Made by a program: the position numbers and the translations under genes. Of a DNA stretch of 35,642 bases, positions 1 through 5,917 are shown piece by piece. Below the pieces are notes generated by a model. That model was not told the DNA's origin and did not search any database. It worked only from the letters and a program-made list of their open reading frames with translations. Each line of letters starts with the position of its first letter. The stretch's first letter is position 1. Origin of the DNA: Cycloclasticus sp. symbiont of Poecilosclerida sp. N (GTDB lineage Bacteria; Pseudomonadota; Gammaproteobacteria; Methylococcales; Cycloclasticaceae). The DNA is taken from positions 1 through 35,642 of the forward strand of contig LWTM01000063.1 in NCBI GenBank assembly GCA_002101205.1, written 5' to 3'.

Positions 1-351
1 AACAGCAGCGGTCAAGGTCTGTGGTTAAGCCTACAACCAGCCTGGGGCGACACCCCAAGCAATGTTGCCGATAGAATATGGCAACCATTAGCCATCACTG
101 ACTATGCAAACGATGAGGATAGCAACGATAGTAGAGGCCTACAGTTAAACACCGAGCTAGGTTACGGATTACCTGGCTTCTTTGGCCGCGGCTTATTGAC
201 CCCTTACGCTGGCTTAAATATAGCAAACGACACTCAAAGCTATAATATAGGCGCGCGCTGGACAATAGATTCTACGTTGAGCCTAGACCTAATAGGCGAG
301 CATAAACAAACAGACAACAGCATACAGTTACGTGTTGACCTTAAGTTTTAG
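1..351 (+). CDS. C-terminal end of an outer-membrane beta-barrel protein (partial)
   Basis: The reading frame is open from the first base and stops at TAG 349-351, giving the last 116 residues of a larger protein. The visible part alternates polar and hydrophobic residues in short strands (for example LSLDLIGEH and IQLRVDLKF) separated by Gly/Asp/Asn turns, and it ends in Phe after a strand. That terminal aromatic residue is the known recognition signal for the BAM assembly machinery of outer-membrane barrels. An autotransporter-like or porin-like barrel is the best guess; the family cannot be fixed from this piece because the 5' part lies outside the window. A strong terminator follows 24 bases downstream. 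Confidence 0.6.
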   Translation, partial: NSSGQGLWLSLQPAWGDTPSNVADRIWQPLAITDYANDEDSNDSRGLQLNTELGYGLPGFFGRGLLTPYAGLNIANDTQSYNIGARWTIDSTLSLDLIGEHKQTDNSIQLRVDLKF

Positions 352-374
352 TCAGTAGATAACAAAACCCGAGG

Positions 375-408
375 AAAAATGAGGACAAAGCGTCCTCATT
401 TTTTTTGT
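375..408 (+). terminator. Rho-independent terminator after the barrel gene
   Basis: A perfect 9-bp stem, AATGAGGAC (378-386) with GTCCTCATT (392-400), closes a 5-nt loop and runs straight into a T-run at 399-406. A-T pairs between the flanking A and T tracts can extend the stem. It lies 24 bases after the stop codon at 351, so it ends the barrel transcript. Confidence 0.9.
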
Positions 409-660
409 CTTGTTCCCACGCTTCGTTCATTAAAGGGTTCAAGCATCTTTTTTGTCTTGTTTTTGAGTTGGCGTTGTTGACATCTACCCTCTCGTTGAGG
501 TATCGACAGCCGTGCTATCGGTTCTTGTCGTAATAAATTTTGGGAGTTATATACTTAGATCTGAAAAATAGCCAATAAACCTTACAATGAAAGGAAAAAT
601 GCTATCGTATTTTAATTTAAAAGTGGTGTGATAATCTACAAATAACTTTAAAACGCACAT
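409..660. other. Non-coding stretch between barrel terminator and IS1595 relic
   Basis: No convincing gene is visible on either strand. A TTGACA hexamer at 477-482 has only a poor -10 match at 501-506. An extended -10-like TGTGATAAT at 627-635 lies about 25 bases before the transposase ATG at 661, without a good -35. I could not identify the terminal inverted repeats of the IS1595-type element here. Confidence 0.4.
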
Positions 661-666
661 ATGAAA

Positions 667-741
667 CAAGCACTGTCAGCACAAGCACTGTCAGCACAAG
701 CACTGTCAGCACAAGCACTGTCAGCACAAGCACCGCCGGCG
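667..741 (+). repeat. Five 15-bp tandem units within the transposase start
   Basis: The unit CAAGCACTGTCAGCA occurs four times without change (667-726), followed by a diverged fifth unit, CAAGCACCGCCGGCG (727-741). It is translated as QALSA four times and then QAPPA. The array sits directly after ATGAAA, where a normal transposase start (M-K-T-I-S-I-I) appears to have been split. Confidence 0.9.
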
Positions 742-1158
742 CGCGCAAAGACAATTAGCATAATAGAATTGTTAAAAGAGTTTTCAACCGAACATAAATC
801 TATTAAGCAGCTAGAAAAAATAAGATGGGACAAAGAGCCAATATGCCCTCATTGTGGCGGTATTGATAATATAGGTAAATACAAATCTAAAAAGCACACT
901 TACTGGCATAAAGATTGTAGAAAAGCTTTTACAGTAAAAACCAATACTATTATGCACGCATCAAAAATACCCACTCAAAAATGGGTAGTTGCTATCTACA
1001 CTATGCTAACCTCAAGAAAAAGTGTATCAAGCCTATAACTCAGTAAAGAATTAGGTATTACACAAAAATCATCGTGGTTTATGTTACAAAGAATTAGGCA
1101 AGCTTGCACGCAAGGTTCGTTTAAACTGTCTAATATCGTTGAGGCAGATGAGACTTAT

Positions 1159-1290
1159 ACTCTCACCCTTACACCGCCGGCGCTGGCCCTTACACTGTCA
1201 GCGTAGGCAGGACGCGTGTTTACCCTGCCAGGGTTCCCTTACGGTCACAGTATTCCCTACGGTCGCAGGACGCGTAGCACGCGTCTCAGT
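1159..1290 (+). repeat. 132-bp GC-rich insertion in the IS1595 transposase
   Basis: The transposase reads VEADETY up to 1158 and resumes with GGKEKNKH-like sequence at 1291 in the same frame. Between them lies GC-rich sequence with internal near-repeats: TTCCCTTACGGTCACAG and TTCCCTACGGTCGCAG, and GCAGGACGCGT twice. It contains CACCGCCGGCG and CACTGTCAGCG, which also occur in the tandem array at 667-741. GGTCGCAG and CAGGAC modules also occur near 3890-3940 and 32185-32225. Its exact ends are inferred. Confidence 0.65.
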
Positions 1291-1614
1291 GGCAAAGAAA
1301 AGAACAAACACGCCAATAAGAAGTTAAACGGCGGTCGTGGTGCGGTTGGCAAGACTGCGGTGTTTGGAATGAAAGAAAGGGGCGGTAAAGTTAAAGCAAT
1401 GGTCATAGATAGAACCAATAAACAAACGCTACAAGGTAAAATACACAGTAATATTCAAGCAAAAAGCATAGTAGTTACCGATGACTTTAGAGGGTATTTA
1501 GGTTTGAGTGGTTTTAACCATAAAACCGTTAATCATAGTGCGAAAGAGTTTGTAAATGGCCTGGCACATACCAACGGCATTGAGAGTGTTTGGGCGGTAT
1601 TAAAACGAGGATAT

Positions 1615-1630
1615 CCCTGTCAGGACTTTG
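1615..1630 (+). repeat. 16-bp insertion CCCTGTCAGGACTTTG
   Basis: Removing these 16 bases restores KRGY-NGTFHNISTKHLNR, the expected IS1595 transposase ending. A near copy lies at 1682-1697. Confidence 0.6.
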
Positions 1631-1681
1631 AACGGCACATTTCATAATATCAGCACTAAACATTTAAACCGCGATGAGTTT

Positions 1682-1697
1682 GCCCCGTCAGGACTTG
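1682..1697 (+). repeat. 16-bp insertion GCCCCGTCAGGACTTG
   Basis: Removing these 16 bases joins DEF to VFRLNEGN in frame. It shares CCYGTCAGGACTT with the insertion 51 bases upstream, so two related micro-insertions hit the same gene. Confidence 0.6.
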
Positions 1698-1842
1698 GTA
1701 TTTAGATTAAACGAGGGTAATGGCCAAATTGATACTAAGGATAGAATGGTATCGTTATTCAAGGGGATTGGCAATAACAGGAAAAGTGTTTTTGATCCTA
1801 GGTTTTTTTTTGAATAATGTAAACTATACTCATCATTCATAT

Positions 1843-1910
1843 TTATGCAAAGGGCGCAGACGAGTATAATTTATTCTATGAATATACAGTTTAATGAGAC
1901 CTTTGCATAA
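1843..1910. repeat. 68-bp element bounded by an 11-bp perfect inverted repeat
   Basis: TTATGCAAAGG (1843-1853) and CCTTTGCATAA (1900-1910) are exact reverse complements around an AT-rich core. The right side reads GAGACCTTTGCATAA, which resembles IS5-group terminal repeats. It sits just upstream of a truncated hsdS end, so it is probably a miniature element or the scar of an excised IS. Confidence 0.6.
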
Positions 1911-1912
1911 TC

Positions 1913-1996
1913 CATATTCACGAAGAGAGACTGATAGAACTGAGAGGCAGGTTCTTACCCATGCTAATGAATGGTCAAGTCACGGTGAAGGGATAA
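1913..1996 (+). pseudogene. hsdS: Last codons of a type I restriction specificity subunit (hsdS fragment)
   Basis: The frame reads ERLIELRGRFLPMLMNGQ and then VTVKG before TAA 1994-1996. This is the typical C-terminal end of type I specificity (HsdS) proteins, LRDWLLPMLMNGQV. Everything upstream is missing, cut close to the inverted-repeat element at 1843-1910. The stop is directly followed by the darT start (TAAATG), so the toxin gene once sat in the hsdS operon. A second hsdS relic with the same ending lies at 32846-33110. Confidence 0.8.
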
Positions 1997-2652
1997 ATGT
2001 CTAGCCCAGCCAACCCAACCCAAAACTATATCATATAGTCCACGTTGATCGCCTTGCCTCGATTATAGCGACTGGTGGTTTGCTGAGTGATGCACAAATT
2101 GCAGCTACAGCTACAACGGGCAGTATGATTGGCATGAAGGATATTAAACACCGCCGCTTGCATGCTCTAAGGCTGACAACTCACCCTGATTTGTATGTTG
2201 GTCAGTGCGTACCGTTCTATTTCTGCCCGCGCTCGATTATGTTGTATGTCATTTGTCGGGCGAACAACCCTGATTTGGCTTATAAAGGTGGGCAAGTCCC
2301 AATTATGCATTTGCAGGCTGACCTTAATGCTGTTGTAATTTGGGCCGATCAGCAGCGGCGTCGCTGGGCGTTTACCTTATCCAATGCGGGATCTTATTTT
2401 TTTGAAGATCGAAATGATTTGGCTCATTTGAATGATTTGAATTGGCTGGCGATTCAAACCGACCAATGGTGGGGGTGCAAGGATGGAAAGCAGGCCGAAT
2501 TTTTACTGGAACAGTGTTTTCCTTGGCACCTTGTCGAAGCCATAGGTGTTCATTCGGCGTTCACTTATCAACAAGTGATGGCTGCGCTGGATGAGCTGGA
2601 TGCGACGACATACAAGCCTACTGTTACACTTAAACCAGCATGGTACTATTAG
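1997..2652 (+). pseudogene. darT: DarT-type DNA ADP-ribosyltransferase toxin, frameshifted near the start
   Basis: DarT transfers ADP-ribose from NAD to thymidine in single-stranded DNA and is held in check by DarG; such pairs act in anti-phage defence. From ATG 1997 the frame reads MSSPANPTQNYII and then stops. Shifting by one base in the CCC/AAAA run near 2018-2024 gives PKLYHIVHVDRLASII, ATGGLLSDAQI and the rest of the protein to TAG 2650-2652. Conserved DarT features are visible: YHIVHVDRL, IGMKDIKHRRL (catalytic Arg region) and KQAEFLLEQCFPW (catalytic Glu region). A TTG at 2080 could start the remaining frame, but that would remove the NAD-binding N-terminus. The gene is therefore either dead or dependent on slippage. 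The downstream antitoxin is intact. Confidence 0.75.
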
Positions 2653-2688
2653 AATAAATGGTAGTTAAATACATATGAAAGACCGCGA

Positions 2689-3747
2689 ATGATTAAGTTT
2701 ACATCGGGTGACATTTTACGAGCTGATGCGCAGGCGATAGTGAATACCGTAAACTGTGTGGGTGTTATGGGTCGGGGGATTGCATTGCAATTCAAAAAAG
2801 CATGGCCTGATAACTTTAAAGTATATGCTACTGCCTGCAAGCAAAATAAAGTAAAGCCAGGCCGTATGTTTATTGTTGAGACCGGTCAACTAACAAATCC
2901 TAAATACATTATTAATTTCCCCACCAAGCGCCATTGGCGAGGTGCTAGTAAAATAGAAGACGTTGAGCTAGGGCTTAATGCTTTGGCACGCGATATAAAG
3001 AAGAGAGGAATAAAATCTATTGCTATTCCTCCACTAGGTAGTGGCTTGGGAGGCTTAAATTGGGTTGATGTACGCCAAATGATTGAATCTACATTAAGTG
3101 ATTTAGAGGGTGTGAAGGTTTTAGTCTACGAGCCAAAAGGTGCGCCACAGAACGATAAAATGGTGAATAACCGTAAGGTGCCAAAAATGACAGCCGGTCG
3201 TGCGGTTTTAATTGAGTTGATGCAGCGTTATTTAGGTGGTCTTTTAGACCCGACTGTGACTTTATTAGAAGTGCATAAACTGCTTTATTTTATGCAGTCC
3301 ACGGGTGAGCCTTTAAGACTTAAGTATCAAAAAGCCGCGTATGGCCCTTATGCCCAAAACTTGAGCCATGTGCTTAATGCCATTGAAGGGCATTTTGTAT
3401 CAGGTTATGCCGATGGTGGTGACGGGCCGAAGAAGGAATTGAAGCTTGTGCCAGGTGCAGTAGATGAGGCCGAAGCCTTTCTAAAACAGCACCCTGATAG
3501 CCTCGCGCGATTTGAAAAAGTGGCAGAATTAGTCGATGGGTTTGAGTCACCTCTTGGCTTAGAGTTACTTACATCTGTACACTGGGTTATTGAACAAGAA
3601 AATGGCCAAGATCCCGATGATGTAATACAGAAAATTCGCGCATGGAATGAGAGGAAGAAACAATTCACTCCTCGGCAAGTTGCACTCGCAATTAATACGC
3701 TGAGTGAGAAAAATTGGGTGAATATGGCTGGAGTCTCTCCACCTTAA
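2689..3747 (+). CDS. darG: DarG antitoxin, DNA ADP-ribosylglycohydrolase with C-terminal DarT-binding domain
   Basis: DarG removes ADP-ribose from DNA thymidines and also binds DarT directly. Residues 1 to about 155 form a macro domain: GDILRADAQAIVNTVNC at the ligand site, VMGRGIALQFKKAWP, Lys80 in FPTKRHWRGAS (the position of the catalytic lysine known from DarG), and the GSGLGGLNW loop. Residues from about 165 to 352 (GRAVLIELMQRYLG, LHKLLYFMQ-like sequence, YGPYAQNLSHVL) match the DarG C-terminal domain. At 352 residues it has normal length and no damage. It starts 36 bases after darT. An intact antitoxin beside a damaged toxin is the safe outcome of decay. Confidence 0.9.
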   Translation: MIKFTSGDILRADAQAIVNTVNCVGVMGRGIALQFKKAWPDNFKVYATACKQNKVKPGRMFIVETGQLTNPKYIINFPTKRHWRGASKIEDVELGLNALARDIKKRGIKSIAIPPLGSGLGGLNWVDVRQMIESTLSDLEGVKVLVYEPKGAPQNDKMVNNRKVPKMTAGRAVLIELMQRYLGGLLDPTVTLLEVHKLLYFMQSTGEPLRLKYQKAAYGPYAQNLSHVLNAIEGHFVSGYADGGDGPKKELKLVPGAVDEAEAFLKQHPDSLARFEKVAELVDGFESPLGLELLTSVHWVIEQENGQDPDDVIQKIRAWNERKKQFTPRQVALAINTLSEKNWVNMAGVSPP

Positions 3748-3797
3748 TGAGTAGCTTCGAGGTTTATACCTACGACCTGCATTAAAAGGGTTTAAAA

Positions 3798-3854
3798 ATG
3801 AAGCTCGGTAAGGTTGAAAAACTCGCTATACGCGACCAATGGAAAAATAAATAG
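3798..3854 (+). pseudogene. N-terminal scrap of a DUF4268-like protein, cut by an IS end
   Basis: The short frame MKLGKVEKLAIRDQWKNK stops exactly where an IS end begins (GAGACC at 3854). It resembles the N-terminus of restriction-associated DUF4268/DUF4357-type proteins, which often begin LGKLEKVDLREIWK. The rest of the gene is absent; the DNA on the other side of the IS end is pilD. The resemblance is recalled, not aligned, so the family is tentative. Confidence 0.4.
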
Positions 3855-3975
3855 AGACCTCAGCACGTGTACTTTCCTTTCCTTTCCTTACAGGACACGA
3901 CAGGATTTCCTCCGGTCACAGGACATGACAGCACCCGCTACGACCGAAGGAAGTGCCGGCGGTACGCTTGTAGAT
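3854..3975 (+). mobile_element. Solitary IS5-type end with GC-rich modules, joining two gene fragments
   Basis: It begins GAGACCTCAGCACGTG (3854-3869), the same 16 bases that begin the IS5 ends at 5066 and 32145. It continues with three TTTCC units (3873-3888) and then CTTTCCTTACAGGACA and GACAGCACCCGCTACG, both also present in the end at 32145-32230. No transposase remains. To its left is the first part of one gene and to its right the last part of another (pilD), so this looks like a recombination or deletion scar. The right border is approximate. Confidence 0.6.
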
Positions 3976-3987
3976 TTAAGTATATAA

Positions 3988-4278
3988 TTCCCTAAACTAA
4001 CAACGGGCAAACAAGCAATGGGCTATAGTGACTTTAAGCTACTCGCCGCAATCGGTGCCTTTGTCGGTTGGCAAATGCTGCCTTTAGTTATTGCGCTGTC
4101 TGCTTTTATTAGCGCCGCCATAGTCCTAACGCTCATTAGCGTCGAAGCTTGTGGCAAAACACCCTCCATGCCATTGGGCCCCCACTTATCTATTGCAGCA
4201 TTTATCGCATTGATTTGGGGAAGTGAAATGAACACCCCTTCCCTACACAAATTATTGGCCTGTAGCTACCTATGCTAA
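3988..4278 (+). pseudogene. pilD: C-terminal third of prepilin peptidase PilD
   Basis: The frame reads KLTTGKQAMGYSDFKLLAAI, GAFVGWQMLPLVI and MPLGPHLSIAAFIAL. This matches the second half of type IV prepilin peptidases (GMGYGDFKLLAALGAWLGW, then FGPYLA), including the Asp of the G-x-x-D motif. An in-frame stop at 3985-3987 and the missing first two thirds, with the other catalytic Asp, show it is dead. It overlaps coaE by 7 bases, which is the classic pilD-coaE arrangement and confirms the identity. The N-terminal part was lost where the IS end at 3854 sits. Confidence 0.85.
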
Positions 4279-4898
4279 TTATTGGCTTAACAGGCGGTAT
4301 TGGCTGTGGAAAAACAACCGTTAGCCAATTATTTGAAAACGCAAACGTTCCGGTTATTGATGCCGATGAGATCTCACGCGCTATCGTAAAAACTGGCCAG
4401 CCTGCTTTAAGTTTATTGACGAGTGCTTTCGGGGGGGAGATACTATCTCCTGACGGCTCACTCAACAAAAGTTACCTGCGCGAACTGGTCTTTAATCATC
4501 CCAATAATAAAGAGAAACTGGAAAATATATTGCACCCAATAATTTACCAGAAAATGTACCAACAACTAGCCAAACACAAGTCTCCATACGGCATTTTGAG
4601 CATCCCTTTATTGTTTGAAACGAACCATCGAAAAAAGGTTGACCGTGTCTTAGTCGTTGATTGCTCCGAAGAAACCCAAAGAAACAGAGTCAAAGCGCGC
4701 GATGAGTTTGACGATTCAATGATCGATTCCATTATAAAAGCCCAATGTACCCGCCCATTCCGGCTCTTACACGCTGATGATATCCTGAACAACGACAATT
4801 CACTGGATAATCTGGAAAAAGATGTCAGCCGACTGCATAATACTTATCTAAAAATGAGTGCTGATCAGGTTCAAACACGGCAAGGAGATAAGGAATAA
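4272..4898 (+). CDS. coaE: Dephospho-CoA kinase
   Basis: CoaE phosphorylates the ribose 3'-OH of dephospho-CoA, the last step of coenzyme A synthesis in the cytoplasm. The P-loop GGIGCGKTT lies at residues 8-16. It is followed by PVIDADEISRAIV, by IPLLFE near residues 110-115 and by VVDCSEETQRNRVKARD. At 208 residues it has normal length. The start ATG 4272 overlaps the pilD remnant, so the gene has probably lost its ancestral pil operon promoter and must be driven from the new upstream DNA. The next complete gene is far away, with an IS5 derivative in between. Confidence 0.95.
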   Translation: MLIIGLTGGIGCGKTTVSQLFENANVPVIDADEISRAIVKTGQPALSLLTSAFGGEILSPDGSLNKSYLRELVFNHPNNKEKLENILHPIIYQKMYQQLAKHKSPYGILSIPLLFETNHRKKVDRVLVVDCSEETQRNRVKARDEFDDSMIDSIIKAQCTRPFRLLHADDILNNDNSLDNLEKDVSRLHNTYLKMSADQVQTRQGDKE

Positions 4899-5065
4899 AA
4901 AGCAAGTCGTCTGTGTGATAACATAATCGCACATAAAAGAGGCTTGGCGGATGCAGATAAAAAGCCAGCAATCACAATCTGTTTTGCATTTGAGAAAACG
5001 TTTTCCACTTTGGGGCAAGCGTAAATTATGGAAAGTCTTAGTACGCAATCAGTCCTTCACCTTAA

Positions 5066-5149
5066 GAGACCTCAGCACGTGCACTGGCGGTGCTAGTGCT
5101 GACAGTACCTGCGCGGCGGTGCTAGTGCTGACAGTATAACCCAACAAAT
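5066..5149 (+). repeat. Left IS end with hairpin and a 22-bp direct repeat
   Basis: CAGCACGTGCAC and GTGCTAGTGCTG can pair around TGGCG with a 2x2 internal loop. GGCGGTGCTAGTGCTGACAG plus TA occurs at 5086-5107 and again at 5115-5136. Removing the 29-base unit 5108-5136 leaves 55 bases identical to the reverse complement of 32791-32845. Confidence 0.85.
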
Positions 5150-5172
5150 CCGCATAATTTTTGTTGCGACCT

Positions 5173-5658
5173 CGCCAAAGTGTGACGGCCGGTAATGTTC
5201 ACGATTCTCAAGAGCGTGACACCTTATTGCTAGGTGATGAGAGTGCACTGTATGCGGATGCTGCTTATAGCTCACAACAGACCCGAGATAAGTTAGCTAA
5301 GTTCGGCATGGCCTATCAAGTGCAACGCAAGGGGTATCGAGGTAAACCTTTATCAAAACAAGAGCCGGCCAGCAACAAAGCCATTGCGGTCACTCGAGCA
5401 GGTCGCAAGCGACCCTTTGCCACGTATAAGAGACATTATGGGCTTGGCAGAACACGATTTATGGGGCTTGCCAAAAATGCAACCGTTTATGGTTTAGCTG
5501 CCATGGCGGCGAACATTCGCAAAGGGGCTAAATTTTTAACGCTCTACGGTATACCAGACGGTATGCCAGAACCAAGTTATGCGGGGCAACTGTGTCAAAA
5601 ATCAGGAAAAAGCACTAAAAACAGCGTAATTGACGGAAAAATAAGGGAAGTCTCATGA
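5173..5658 (+). pseudogene. IS5-family transposase, C-terminal half only
   Basis: The frame contains the IS5-family series RQSVTAGNVHDSQERD, LYADAAYSSQQTRDKL, VQRKGYRGKPLSK, ERPFATYKRHYGL-like sequence, RTRFMGLAKNATVYGLAAM and GAKFLTLYGIP, with the second catalytic Asp (ADAAY) and the Glu region. The N-terminal part with the first Asp is missing. The normal stop after PEPSYAG (TAA in the copy at 35350) is CAA here (5587-5589), so the frame reads on to 5658. A short duplication (GGTATACCAGAC / GGTATGCCAGA) adds residues near 5550. It overlaps the next frame's ATG at 5655. Confidence 0.8.
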
Positions 5659-5909
5659 AGGTGGATAAAGTTGTTGGTTATACTGTCAGTACACGTACTG
5701 AGGTCTCAGATAGAATAAATAATGAATATTCACATATGGCAGGAGTTTTTGAAAGAGGTGCTACGCCCGTTGAGGTTCTTGAAATGAAAACGGCTGCAAT
5801 TTGTATTCTTCAGAAAATTAAACACAAAGACCCCGCTCAGTATTCAAGCTTGCTAAAGAGCATAGACGTTGACGAAGATGCGCCAGAAGAATTGGCTATC
5901 TTTTCGTAG
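5655..5909 (+). CDS. Hypothetical protein, start supplied by the IS right end
   Basis: I do not recognise the family. The 84-residue frame begins inside the IS5 element: the first residues (MKVDKVVGYTVSTRTEVS) are encoded by the IS tail and terminal repeat, and from residue 19 the sequence is host DNA (DRINNEYSHMAGVFERG, then EVLEMKTAAICILQKIKH and an acidic tail VDEDAPEELAIFS). An internal ATG at 5736 could also serve as start. It is most likely the C-terminal remainder of a longer gene interrupted by the IS. Its TAG is overlapped by the ribosome-binding site AGGAGA for the next gene, so it is the first cistron of the DUF2130-Fic operon. Confidence 0.45.
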   Translation: MKVDKVVGYTVSTRTEVSDRINNEYSHMAGVFERGATPVEVLEMKTAAICILQKIKHKDPAQYSSLLKSIDVDEDAPEELAIFS

Positions 5910-5917
5910 GAGATAAT

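Larger units (their letters stand above)
661..1817 (+). pseudogene. IS1595-family transposase, broken by a nonsense codon and four small insertions
   Basis: The pieces read in order as one IS1595-type DDE transposase. There is an N-terminal zinc ribbon (CPHCGG near 843-860), a helix-turn-helix region (SKELGITQKSSWFML), then VEADETY, GGRGAVGKTAVFG, VTDDFRGY and HTNGIESVWAVLKRGY, and finally FRLNEGN up to TAA 1815-1817. The frame is broken by TAA at 1036-1038, where the family usually has Gln in SSLQLSKELGI. A 132-base insertion (1159-1290) is in frame but contains TAG. Two 16-base insertions at 1615-1630 and 1682-1697 shift the frame. An 84-base in-frame insert carrying a 15-bp tandem repeat follows the start codon. 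The gene cannot make a full transposase. The family assignment is from the motifs; the insert borders are inferred from where the homology resumes. Confidence 0.8.
5066..5707 (+). mobile_element. IS5-type element with both ends but an internally deleted transposase (642 bp)
   Basis: The left end begins GAGACCTCAGCACGTG (5066-5081) and runs to ACCCAACAAAT (5149). The right end is its inverted counterpart, TTGTTGGTTATACTGTCAG to GAGGTCTC (5671-5707). The DNA inside the left end (AACAAATCCGCATAATTTTTGTTG) resembles the leader of the copy at 32762-32845, and then jumps straight into the transposase C-terminal half near 5173. The element has therefore lost the transposase start and first catalytic region. 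Bases 5028-5065, just outside, read MESLSTQSVLHLK, perhaps a scrap of another gene. I see no clear target duplication. Confidence 0.75.

Noticed and set aside
667..741. Possible CRISPR array (regular repeats)
   Set aside because: The 15-bp units are directly adjacent with no spacers and are translated in frame, so it is a simple tandem repeat.
2080..2652. Independent gene starting at TTG 2080
   Set aside because: The homology to DarT continues upstream in the same frame to the frameshift and then to ATG 1997; a start at 2080 would lack the NAD-binding part.
4913..4932. Imperfect palindrome GTGTGATAACATAATCGCAC after coaE, possible CRP-type site
   Set aside because: The half-sites are 8 rather than 6 bases apart and no intact promoter or gene follows.
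4951..5139. 62-residue frame ending in the IS left end
   Set aside because: It runs into the IS end and stops at the TAA inside it; its composition and lack of homology suggest chance. A different frame there reads MESLSTQSVLHLK, which may be a scrap of zapD or of another transposase, but 13 residues are too few to decide.
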